Part shown: positions 54,200 through 64,000 of the stretch, piece by piece
How the letters are laid out: every line of letters begins with the position of its first letter
Numbering within the stretch: position 1 is the first letter of the stretch
Source of the DNA: Arcuatula senhousia
Lineage: Eukaryota > Mollusca > Bivalvia > Mytilida > Mytilidae
Reading direction: 5' to 3'
Length of the DNA stretch: 64,000 nt
Assembly (NCBI GenBank): GCA_963971305.1
Contig: OZ020313.1
Location: 23,199,260 to 23,263,259 of the forward strand
The notes under the pieces: model-generated
What the model was told of the DNA's origin: nothing
What the model saw: only the letters and a program-made list of their open reading frames with translations
The model's database searches: none
Position numbers and translations under genes: made by a program

Positions 54200-56395
54200 T
54201 GTTCTAACATTGATTTATAATGTCACTGTATGGAAAGAGCAAAAGGGAAAACGGTTGATTTCTGTGCCCTGATGGACTTTACTCATGCATTTGTCTGGTA
54301 TTGTGAGTAAATCAGACGATTGTAAACTTCTGGAACCGAAAATATATTTTGTTATAAATCGGTGAAGATCAGACTGACAGTCACTTATTTACTATTTTCA
54401 TGTCACTTTATTGTTTCCTTATCGGATTTAACTCGATCGAAAATGAATTATTTTAGCAATATCGTAATGAAATAACACAAGTACAATGCATTTTATTTTT
54501 TTTTCTTCATGTAAGCTAAACTTACTCTATTCTGTATACTTTCGTTATCATTTATTTTTATCTTTCACTCACTGTCGCCCGATATAACGAAGGAGGGGAA
54601 TTTGGATAATTTTGAAATCACCAATTACGTCTATATAGTCATCTTTTCTGATTAACGTGGCCTTATTGGTGTATTGTTTGAATGGTTTTCTGCAATTAGA
54701 TCTCTTATTCCTTCGAAAAAAGAAAACGAGGAAAATAAAAATCGATACTATATCTTTGTATACGTATAAAGTGCCTTCCTTTTTCAATTAACAGTTTGTG
54801 GTCACTGATTCTTAATTTTGTAATCAGTTTCCTGCCGATTCATGAAAGTTTGAAATTGAGAGATTTGGTTTTATTTTTAAGGCTGGATTTAACTTTTCAT
54901 AGAAATTTAGTTTACTTTTATCATCAATACTATTCATTTTGTCTTTTACAATGTCTCCTTAGAATGAGTTTATTTGAGTTTTTACATATTTTTTTATTGT
55001 TTTTCAGTTCTTTCTATTCTGTACAAGTTTCCAGTCTTTCCAAATCAATATTTGTTTACAACGAAGAAATCAATCGTTTCTCAATTCCTCTCTTTCCATA
55101 CAGTGATTATAGAAAATGAATTATTTAGATATCAATTTTTAATATTTTTATTTGATTACCACCATCCACTGATGATGATGAGGCAGTACATTCTTCATAC
55201 AGCCAAGTACATGTACATGTGAATATGAGAAAGTTATTCTAGTAACAAAGTGAAATTTGAGGTGTTTAAGGGGTCTAAACGTATGATCTTTTTCGGCATT
55301 GTGCTACATTACAGACCGTGACTAATCGGAGCGTATAAGACGTAAGATTGTATTCTTTACAGTATTTTATCAATAAAATCTGAGAATGAAATAAACGACA
55401 TATAAACATTTAAACAGATGTGAGCTTTTTATTACAAAATTCATTACAGGGGCTGGGGATAAGTTCATTGAACATGTTTAATAAAATTCAATTCTTAATT
55501 TTTTTTGAAAAATCTGAAGCATTTTGATTATACACCCCTGATCACGCATGGAAAAAGCAAAGAGACACCAATGGGGAATTCGAGTGCCAAAGTCCGAAAG
55601 GGCAACGACAAAACCGGTAAATTCGAACAAGAACAGCACGAAGAAACACAAAACACAGACTCAACCAAACAGAAATCAACAACGCGAACTCAAGTCGTAA
55701 CAAGAGTGAACTCAGGTGCCCCGGAAAGGTAAGCGGTTTCTGCCTGCTATAGCACACCCGTCGTGTTGCTTATTTCCAATTCATTGTGTCAAATCTTGAA
55801 ACTCGAAACACTCAATCAATTAAACTTTATCATGCAAAAATAGCAATTGAAAGGTGATAAATTAGACAAAATGGAATGTCTCTCCAAGTGAAATATTGCA
55901 AAATAAGTGTAAAATACGCAACATTTTCTCTAAATTCATATTTTACTCTCAACCGCTTAGTGTAAAAATTGGTCGAATACCTTTTATTTTGTGAAGGTGT
56001 CATTAGCTATGTGCCAGCTTTAGTTGAGTGTGCTCTTAATTCCGTTTTCTATGGTTGACATTGTTACATTTTACAAATGAGAATAATTGAATTTTCGTAA
56101 GATTTATTTCACGTTACTCTGATTTGTTGAGACCATTGAGTTTCCCACATGTCCCAGGCGTGTTTATTCACCCTAATAAAAATTGGTTTTTTCATCAAAA
56201 TTCATGTATACACAGGTCATATAAAGTGATGTTAGTTCTTATACTGACAATTAGAATATTAAATCGAGACCAGCTGCAAATGAATGATATCAAAACACGA
56301 AAGTTTCAAACAGAAGACCTCGTAAGTTTGACAGTTAAACAGAAGACCAAGGTAAAATCTTGCATTGTCCTTAAATCAATGAACGGTGCATATAT
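54200..56395. other. Intergenic, no gene seen
   Basis: AT-rich DNA between the SLC1-like gene and the Mutator-like element. A dispersed repeat at 55,545-55,790 (ACACCAATGGGGAATTCGAG, GTGAACTCAGGTGCCCCGGA) matches 25,060-25,180. Confidence 0.45.
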
Positions 56396-56405
56396 TGTGT
56401 ACATG

Positions 56406-58557
56406 GGGTGTTGCTCAAAGGCGGAACAGAAAACGGAACGTAAAACGGAACGGAAAACGGAAACGGAAAAACGGAATAAAAAAAATAGTTAAAATATTGA
56501 AATTTTTAGTTTTACCTCGCAATGTTGTTATTTTCATATGCCGGTAATGATTTTTCACTACTTTACACATTTACTGTTTGACGTATAAATATGTAAATTT
56601 TAATTTAAATGTAAATTGACTATTGTCAAATATGTGATTTATTTCATTGCATACACTTGAAGATTAAGAAAACTAAAATTTTATATTCTCTCCGTCAATA
56701 TGCCATACAGCTATACTGATTTTTTGTTTGGCTATAATTGTACTATACAACAAGACGGGTTTTCAATGGAAGAATGAGGGTTGATGGTCAGGGATGAACC
56801 TTCTATTTTGTTTTAAATGCCGGTACCGATTTGCTCAGGACCTTTGCAATCCTTACAAGTTGTTAAAGTTGTAATCTGATATTTGTGATGATTCTTTGAC
56901 TTTCGAAATTATCTTGGCCTATTCCGACTCCCGACATTCACCTTTATTAACATTAAAATGTTGGTCAATGGTGCAAAGTAAAAAATAAAATGAACCGTAA
57001 ATAGTTATTTTAGAATATAAACAAAAATCTGTCAAAGTCAAAACTGGCCGGATTTCGTTAAACATGCAGGAAGTAGATCAGCGACAGACCTTTTGCGAAA
57101 AAAATTTCTCCCCGCCCGCCCGACATTCACCATTTTATAACCCGGATTTTTCATTCTGTGAAATCCGGTCAATAAAACTGACGAATGGTGAAGGGGTATG
57201 GGAATTTAAGTCAATGCATGGTAGTATCTTAAAATGTAATGTACTTCATTTTGGTGAATACTGTGTCCTAAAACCTCTGGTTTCTTTCTTTTTTTTTTGA
57301 AATATAAATAAAATAAAAATAAAGAGTTATTAAGAAGATTTTAATTCAAATCGATAGGAAAAGAGAACGCAATTTCAGACAAAGTCCCAATGGAACTTTC
57401 ATGTGATCATATATATGTACTTATGCGATTTCCATCCCTCGAGGTGGGTTTTTACTTTTGTATTTTCGTCTTTTACCGGATTTGATATGCGCTCAGTTTA
57501 CCAATGGCAAAGCGATTAGTGTGTTGCAATAGGCAGGAACTGCTAGTACCTTTTGTTCAGTCTCGTTGACGTCAGTTGCGTAGCTGATTGCATCTTACTT
57601 TGATGTATGTATGTGTATGTGAGTTTTTTATGTTGTCTTTTTCATTTTGTATCAACTTATTTTGTCTTTGCATTGGTGGACTTTTGATCGAGACATTCGA
57701 ATGCCCAAATTGGTACATAAATGTATATGATTCACCCTCAATTTTGCAGTGAATACATATGGCCATTGTACATGTAACTGTCCACAATTTAGTCTCTCTG
57801 AGGGACTATTATCGTTTCTTTTGACTACCCTTGCAAATAGCGTCAAGAGGGAGTCGAAAAAATTGTCCTCTCACGAAGTGCCTACCACGGACCTTGTTGT
57901 TAGTGGTACTACGACTTTACCACTACATCCCCGGTCCCCGATTCATTTTTATACTTGAAACATCAGCGTTACAACAATATATAGAAATGACGTGGTGCGG
58001 AATACTAGTAGGTGTATTAATACAAACATACATGAATCAGCGGCAATAAAAAATAGCGCTGAACCTAGCTGTAAGTTTAATTTTAAACATAAAATAAAGC
58101 AGTAAGAAAAAAAGTTGCAAAGATTTTTAAATTATATCTAAATCAATGCCATGGAACATTTATCTTAGTAATATTAAAAGAAACTAACGCAGTGCGTGGT
58201 TTTGAATAGCTAATTAATTAAATAATTGATACATATTTATACATACACATCAAGAATTCAATGTGTTAACTAGTGAAAACCCATTATTAGTTTAGTTTAA
58301 ACATATTTTATTTATCCTGGATTGGGAAACAAGCTTAATGCTTATGTAAATCCCTCTCCAGCTAGCAGTTTGCGAGTTTGGCCTTTGCAGCGGCCCCCAT
58401 TGAGCCTACTCTTATCTACTCTTATCAAAAATCTACAAATGAAAACCCATTATTAGCTTTAAGAATTGAGAAATTGCGAAGTAAATCTATAAATTTTAAT
58501 ATGTTTATGAATTTTTAATTCCGTTTTCCGTGTCCGTTCCGCCTTTTAGCAACACCC
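56406..58557. mobile_element. 2.15 kb Mutator-like non-autonomous element, 9-bp TSD
   Basis: A perfect direct repeat GTGTACATG lies at 56,397-56,405 and 58,558-58,566. The ends are inverted GGGTGTTGCT(C/A)AAAGGCGGAAC followed by CGGAAAACGGAA-type repeats on both sides. 9-bp duplications are typical of Mutator-like elements. The interior contains pieces of other repeats (57,050-57,180; 57,570-57,860; 58,335-58,440) and no transposase. Confidence 0.8.
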
Positions 58558-58566
58558 GTGTACATG

Positions 58567-59800
58567 TATGCTTTGGAGAAGTCCTGCCCTATAGTATCAA
58601 TAAAAAATAATGATAAACTTTTCCCGTGGCCACAATTCAGTTATATAACAACTAACAACATGTCGAATACTCTTTTAACCCGAATACCAAGTGGTTAAAG
58701 TGAAACCTTGTAACTTTTAAGTAAGTTCATCCAAGTACTCCGTAGTTGGAAAAGATCGTTTCACCGTTTCACGTCATGAAAACACGGAAACTGAAAGTAA
58801 AACTATAAGGATGAGTTAAACGTACAATTCGAGGTTTGAATGGGTGATTTTGATATGCGTATAAATAAAGGGCGAATCATTTAACTTAAAAGGGGCCGTG
58901 ATATATTGTTTTGATCTGAAAACCTTTTTCCATGCAAAGCAAAATATCTATTTTTTAAGGCGATTCGACAGAATACTTTTGTTCATCGTTAGTATTATTT
59001 TATATAGCAGAAATCTTTCTTCAGAATATTTTTTTTCTTATCCCCTGATGTCAAAATATTTTTTCATCAAAATTCATTTTCAATTTAAAAAAAAAAGTCA
59101 AGTTAACTTGAAACCCTTCAACTTAAATGGTCGGTCCCTTACTTCCTCTTGGTATGTAAAATAGTCATACAATTAATCTCAGTTATGGTTTTTGGGTCTT
59201 CTTTAAACCAATTTATTTAGGTGGAAAAAAACAGGGGTTTATTCTTACTTATAATAAAAGGGGGTCTACCAAGAATACACAATCATGACAATGCTGCAAC
59301 ACGGAAATAGAGGGGTCCTAGACCGACCTTGGTCATTTTTTACAGAAACGTTCATGAATAAACAAAATTTTTGCAGGAAAGAATCTGTATTACGTGACCA
59401 CTCAGAAACAAACACGAACAATTATTGTTGAAAACAATATTGCGACTTTTGGACTGAAAACGATGAACAATGAAATACGTTTCCTAAAAATCAGAATACA
59501 ATGTGACACGACCTATTTTTATTAATTGTTATTTCAAACAACGATTTTAACCTTTAATCGGAAAGTACCACATCTGCCTTTTTGAAAGTTAAATTTATAT
59601 AGAACAATCTTCTGTAAGGCTACTAAAGGAACGTATAAAAACGCGACATAAGTACAAGAATAACTTTCAATTATCATAACAAAACACATCAGTCATATAT
59701 TGTAACCTCTTTGCTAATGTTAAGACGTTCTGATTCGCACATATAAAGTTCTATATGCAAAATGTCATTTATTGCAATAGAACTACGCTACCTTACTGTT
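58567..59800. other. Intergenic / upstream of the six-cysteine module gene
   Basis: No gene found. AT-rich, no strong repeats noticed apart from A/T runs. Confidence 0.5.
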
Positions 59801-59811
59801 CCTCAATTGTT

Positions 59812-59822
59812 AGCTTTATAAA
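59812..59822 (+). promoter_or_regulatory. Possible TATA element (CTTTATAAAC)
   Basis: TATAAA about 65-70 nt before the ATG at 59,885 would place the start of transcription near 59,845. The spacing is plausible, but the evidence is weak in AT-rich DNA. Confidence 0.3.
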
Positions 59823-59884
59823 CGTCGTAATTTTGCTGAACTATCACTGTTTGTATTCGTGACAACCAGTCACGAGAAAACACA

Positions 59885-59975
59885 ATGCTGCATTCTTTAC
59901 ATGCACTGCCATATTTTGCCTTAATCTGGACCATTGATTCGGCTTTAGTGCCAAACGGAAGCCACGAATATGATG
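59885..59975 (+). CDS. Six-cysteine module gene exon 1 (signal peptide)
   Basis: ATG at 59,885 in AACACAATGC context, 30 codons plus one base. The hydrophobic LPYFALIWTI core is followed by a likely cleavage near DSA-LV. Donor GTAAGT. Confidence 0.82.
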
Positions 59976-62900
59976 GTAAGTTTACTTATTTAGCTTTAGT
60001 GAAAAGTCTTAGATTGTGTTTTGTTTTTCTCCTTAGAGTTTTATACAATTAAACACATATCTGGAACAAATGCATGCTTATTGCTTTAATGCAGGATTTT
60101 GTTGATCCTTGGTTTAGAATGAAAGGATATGAAGGATATATGTGTTCCGGACCATATGAGTATTTGGACCATACGCGTATGGTCATGCATGAATATATGG
60201 ATATACGCGTATGGTCGGACCATATGAGTATATACTCGTATTGCTATGAGGGGCCATACCATATAAGTATTTGGATCATATGAGTATTTTTCGACTAAAT
60301 TAAACAGAACTAATAAGTGGAATGAAATCAAAAACTGAAATTTACGTAACATTTTTCGCGATATTTGATTACATGACTTAAAACAAACATTAATTTCTAA
60401 TATTTTTGTCATTGAAATTTCTGATTGTAGATCCCTACCTTTTACTTTTCAGACAAATCCTTAGGGGCTCCATGTAACCGTACAGCGGATTGTAAAGACA
60501 CTCTTTTCTGTATCCACGGACGCTGTAGGTGTGCCGCCGAAGACTACTGGACAGACAAATGCACTCCAAGTAAATAAAATTATATCTTTATACTTAGTTA
60601 CCAGTAGATACAATCACACTGCCTTTTACAGTCATGACAGTGATACTATCTTGTAGTGATTCTTCTGATCTTCAGAACACTTGCTATACATTAAAAGATT
60701 ATGAGGTGTGTACAATATTAATTACAATTTAAAAAAAACACATCGGAAAACAACCATCAGCCTTCAATGAGACCAGTGGTCGCTGCTCGCTGTTTTGCAA
60801 TTGGCCCTGGATTGAAAATAAACTACATATGATTCAAGCCCAATCCTAAAGTGCCAATAAAAGAACCTCTTCTTGACAAAAAAACAAAACAAAACAAAAA
60901 CAAACAAATAACATAACTTCAACGAACACAAACATTAGCTTTGATAAATATCTCTGGCTTAAGACAGGCACATTTAAAATGTGTCGGGGTTAAAATAGTT
61001 TTTTGGGCCCAACGTTCCCTCTATTGATAATCATTAATATAGCACACACTACCACATTTTAAAAATCAAATCGATAGAAGTTCAATTCATCAAGAAAATA
61101 ACGGGAAGTAGAGATACTCCTTTGAGAACATTCGAGGTTACCGACAGATAGCTAAGAAGCATCTATCGACTGATTTAAAAAAAAATCAAGTATGTATTCT
61201 TTAATCACAACAGGTGAACAAAATCCAAAACTGCTAATTGATGAAAACAGAAAAATGCAAATGCCACTGAAAAAATAAAACAAAAGTAAAACCTAACGCT
61301 TAACATCCATTTTGAATCAAAGCATACAACACTAATACAATTTAACTTGTGAATTATTATTAATCATATCTACAAATTATATTTATTGCTTCGTTCAAAT
61401 AAGTCTAAAGTAAATCGTCAAACTACCATTGGAGCAAATTAACCGTTTCATTGTTGAATATTTTTTTGGTTTGGCTTTGTCTGTTTTTTTAACTTCTGAC
61501 CTTAAATATTTAACTTGTTTCCTACGTGGGGCTCCCGTAGGATAAAAAATGTCAGGTCGTGCAACAAGTTTGAAGGTAAACAGATTTCAAATGGAAGTCA
61601 AAAGTCGTCACTACAAAGACACCATCTCGCTAGAATCCTGAGGAAATCTCTTATATTTAGTGCTCATTTATTTTACTCAGATTTCTTTTACTAGTATATC
61701 TTTCCATTTCAGGAAAAACAGTCGACAGTTCATGTCTGACTTCAATCGAATGCATCGGGAAGTTGCTTTGTACATCTGGAAAATGTAAATGTGACGGGAA
61801 TATGTTCTGGGATGGGAACGATTGTGTTTCCTGTAAGTAATATTTTTCATTCACCAAAGCCACGTGTTAAAAAAAGATATTTTGTTCAAAATAAAAGCAA
61901 CTTCCAGCACTGAGGAATTATGATAATCTTGAGTTTTTAAGGAAAGTTGGCATTGGTAAGCAAGTTGAATGATTTGTTGAAACCGGTCAAGAAAATTAAC
62001 AAGCTGAAATCATTATAAAAATCGTATATTCAAATTTTTGGATTTAAAATCTACGTATTGTAACAGTTCATCAAGCTCTTCTAACAAGGAGTGTGTATGG
62101 TTCTACATGTAAACGACTCCATTTCGGAAAACCGTCCTCCGGCTTTGGTTAACACTGGAACTCTTAAGGGAGTCCAATTGTTTTTTTCTTCACATTGTCT
62201 GTTTCTTTGTTAAAAGCCTACACTGTTACTTTCACATCCATCAGATCTTCAGCGCTAACCTAAGCCGGAAAATCTGGTAATACCCCGTGGTCAAAAGGAA
62301 ATAAGACATTACGCTCTTAAGTGTAGCATTCGCCGCATTTAAGACGAAAAACGGAAATGATTTTGAATTGTTCAAGGGTAAAGTCCTCAGTCTAACGTTT
62401 ACAATAAAAACAATGTTACGAAAATGTACTTTGCAAAATGATTTTAGTTTTGTAAAATCAAAATTTACTAATAAAGTTAATCGGATATTCTCGAAGTCGA
62501 AAAAAACCTTTTTTAGAACGCTCTTTTTCAAAAATTAAAACAAATGTCTTTTTTGTTAAGTTGGTTCACATTTTTTCCAGTTAACGATTTATCTTTTTTT
62601 TATTTTCATCTGTACGACCAAATTTCCTTTTCTCAGTGAAATCCTGGAAATCTACTTGCCGTTCTGACACAGAATGCACTGATAGTCTGGTGTGTAGTGG
62701 TAATACATGTATTTGTGATGAAAATGACTTCTGGAATGGAAAGATTTGTGAAAATAGTGAGTTTTACCTATTATATTACTTGGTTACATGTAAAAACATT
62801 TTAAGATATTTATATATAGGCATTTCATACCAAATGCATTATTCATACTAAATACACGCGCTGAAAAACAGGCACTGGCGGATTCAGAAGTTAAACAAGT

Positions 62901-63695
62901 TGGGCACATTTCCCCATATGGGGAGTAGTTCCCTAAATGAGTACCTACCCCTCAGATGAGTAACCATTTCCACGAGATGCGTATTTAACTGTGGTGTCTC
63001 GCGCGGACATCCAATCAAATTTCTTGAAATTGAATATCACATCGTGTGGAGTGTGATACGCAAAATAGTCTCATCTCGCGAGAACTAGATAATATTGCAC
63101 CACCGTTAGAGAAATGTAGATATGATTTTTTTTTCAAATAGTTAATTGATAAGGTCAACACATACTAACCTAAATAAAGTAGTTATTTAAAATGTTTTTA
63201 TACATACTTATGTACAAAAGGAAAGGATGTTCAAATATGTTGTATTTGTGTTTTTTTTCATCATAACAATGTGACAATGTGACCAAGGTAAGAGCCGTTT
63301 CGAGAGCATGAAATAATACTATGACGAGTCTGTAATTCATTTGTAATTAGTTGGTCCACAGACATGACAGACGCACGATCTTGATAAATTTCGTTAACGA
63401 AAAATCTTGTTTTATTATGAAGCTCTATTATTCAATATTTTTTATTTGTCAAATATATCAAATGCTGACTGAAAATCGTTAGAAGCTTCTCCCTCTAACA
63501 GAACACTTAAGAATGTCATTTTCAAGTCTGTATGCTACTCCCAAAGCTATATATCTTTGTAATTTGTCATTGTAGAGCGAGAAGCAGACGGTCTCTGTAC
63601 ATCAAACGATGAATGCCAGACGACATTACACTGTTCCCGCGGTATTTGCCAATGCGTATCGTCTGACTTCTGGAATGGAACATCCTGCACAATAC
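59885..63695 (+). CDS. Secreted or surface protein with repeated six-cysteine (EB/EGF-like) modules, 5' part
   Basis: Five exons join in phase 1: 59,885-59,975 (signal peptide, MLHSLHALPYFALIWTIDSA), 60,453-60,569, 61,713-61,832, 62,637-62,756 and 63,576-63,695. The gene runs off the right edge. Each of exons 2-5 codes one module of about 40 residues with the pattern C-x5-C-x5-C-x4-C-x1-C-x9-C and an invariant aromatic-Trp before the last Cys (DYW, MFW, DFW, DFW). This resembles EB or short EGF-like modules of extracellular proteins; disulphide pairing and function are unknown to me. All internal introns are phase 1, so modules can be added or lost without frame damage. No membrane segment is visible yet. 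I do not recognise an ortholog. Confidence 0.85.
60130..60290. repeat. Short palindromic repeat cluster in intron 1
   Basis: GGACCATATGAGTATTTGGA occurs in two to three variants, with the perfect 18-bp palindrome GACCATACGCGTATGGTC at about 60,167 and a related TACGCGTATGGTCGGACCAT. Noncoding. Confidence 0.65.
60453..60569 (+). CDS. Six-cysteine module exon 2
   Basis: 117 nt, phase 1-1, acceptor TTTTCAG, donor GTAAAT. Module CNRTADCKDTLFCIHGRCRC, then EDYWTDKC. Confidence 0.85.
60740..61030. repeat. Dispersed repeat, copy 2
   Basis: Same order of blocks as 50,740-51,075: GCTGCTCGCTGTTTTGCAAT, then CTGGCTTAAGACAGGCACAT and GTCGGGGTTAAAATAG, then a TTGGGCCCAAC block. It lies in intron 2 of the six-cysteine module gene. 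Confidence 0.6.
61713..61832 (+). CDS. Six-cysteine module exon 3
   Basis: 120 nt, phase 1-1, acceptor TTTCAG, donor GTAAGT. Module CLTSIECIGKLLCTSGKCKC, then NMFWDGNDC. Confidence 0.87.
62637..62756 (+). CDS. Six-cysteine module exon 4
   Basis: 120 nt, phase 1-1, acceptor TTCTCAG, donor GTGAGT. Module CRSDTECTDSLVCSGNTCIC, then NDFWNGKIC. Confidence 0.87.
63576..63695 (+). CDS. Six-cysteine module exon 5
   Basis: 120 nt, phase 1-1, acceptor TTGTAG, donor GTAAGA. Module CTSNDECQTTLHCSRGICQC, then SDFWNGTSC. Confidence 0.87.
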
Positions 63696-63913
63696 GTAAG
63701 AAATACATCTATTCTAGCAGTTTTGTGGGAAAAATGTGTTAACTCGATATTTTTTACTTATCAAATAGAGCCTTAACCACAAATGTTTTTTCCCTTTTCG
63801 TCTTTTTTGTAAGAAGCAAAGGTGTACCAAAGGGGTAATCAGTTTCATAAAACCGTAAAGACGAAGACAAGACCGGGGTTCTATTGTAGATTTTCCCCCA
63901 TGCCAGTTTTTTT

Positions 63914-63951
63914 CGGGGGAAAAATCTGGATCGATCCTGTTTTTCCCCCCG
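63914..63951. repeat. Palindrome centred on GGATCGATCC
   Basis: CGGGGGAAAAA and TTTTTCCCCC arms flank GGATCGATCC. A second GGATCGATCC follows at about 63,960, with further CCCCGGTGGAAAAATAGGATC text to the window end, so this is the start of a larger repeat. Confidence 0.6.
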
Positions 63952-64000
63952 GAAGAATAGGATCGATCCAGTTGTATCCCCGGTGGAAAAATAGGATCAG

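Noticed and set aside
54569..54787. Minus-strand frame with a hydrophobic stretch and basic tail
   Set aside because: It has no ATG (starts at TTG), no clear splice partners and no recognised family. Kept only as a remote possibility of a terminal exon.
56124..56492. 122-codon plus-strand frame
   Set aside because: It crosses the left end of the Mutator-like element; its Lys/Glu/Thr-rich tail is the terminal CGGAAAACGGAA repeat.

Overview
The window looks like nuclear DNA of a bivalve mollusc, most likely a mussel of the Mytilus type. This is an inference. It rests on AT-rich sequence, GT-AG introns, a SINE-like repeat ending in (ACTC)n next to GCGTAAAAC, tandem-core Helitron-like elements with CGTCGT microsatellites, and repeat-rich introns. 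I see no bacterial features, rRNA or tRNA.

Layout. 1-6.1 kb: a decayed LINE running in from the left edge, split by a 2.4 kb TIR element (5-bp TSD) and a 257-bp MITE. 7.6-9.34 kb (minus): an intact RING-less TRIM-like gene (two B-boxes, coiled coil, beta-propeller). 9.5-23.4 kb: gene-poor and repeat-rich. It holds two LINE 3' ends, one with a four-level nest of insertions (12.1-15.5 kb), a 92-bp-arm hairpin (17.3 kb) and a 2.6 kb TTAA-bounded element. 23.5-30.9 kb: a very large imperfect palindrome with 21-bp minisatellite outer arms and about 630-bp inner arms, loaded with other elements. 31.1-32.85 kb: a Helitron-like element.

33.16-54.15 kb (minus): most of a divergent SLC1 (glutamate/neutral amino acid transporter family) gene. 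Ten exons reconstruct in phase from the ATG at 54,146; the C-terminal exon was not found. Its 11.5 kb seventh intron contains, on the same strand, a seven-exon gene (46,164-38,867) for a transposase/integrase-like protein. That protein has D, D and E residues spaced as in an RNase H-fold nuclease, plus a C2H2 finger. One extra A in an A8 run breaks its second exon.

56.4-58.56 kb: a non-autonomous element with 9-bp target-site duplications (Mutator-like). 59.885 kb to the right edge (plus): the start of a secreted or cell-surface protein. It has a signal-peptide exon followed by at least four nearly equal phase 1-1 exons, each coding one six-cysteine module.

The three multi-exon models rest on splice signals and exact phase agreement read by eye. 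Nothing was aligned or searched.
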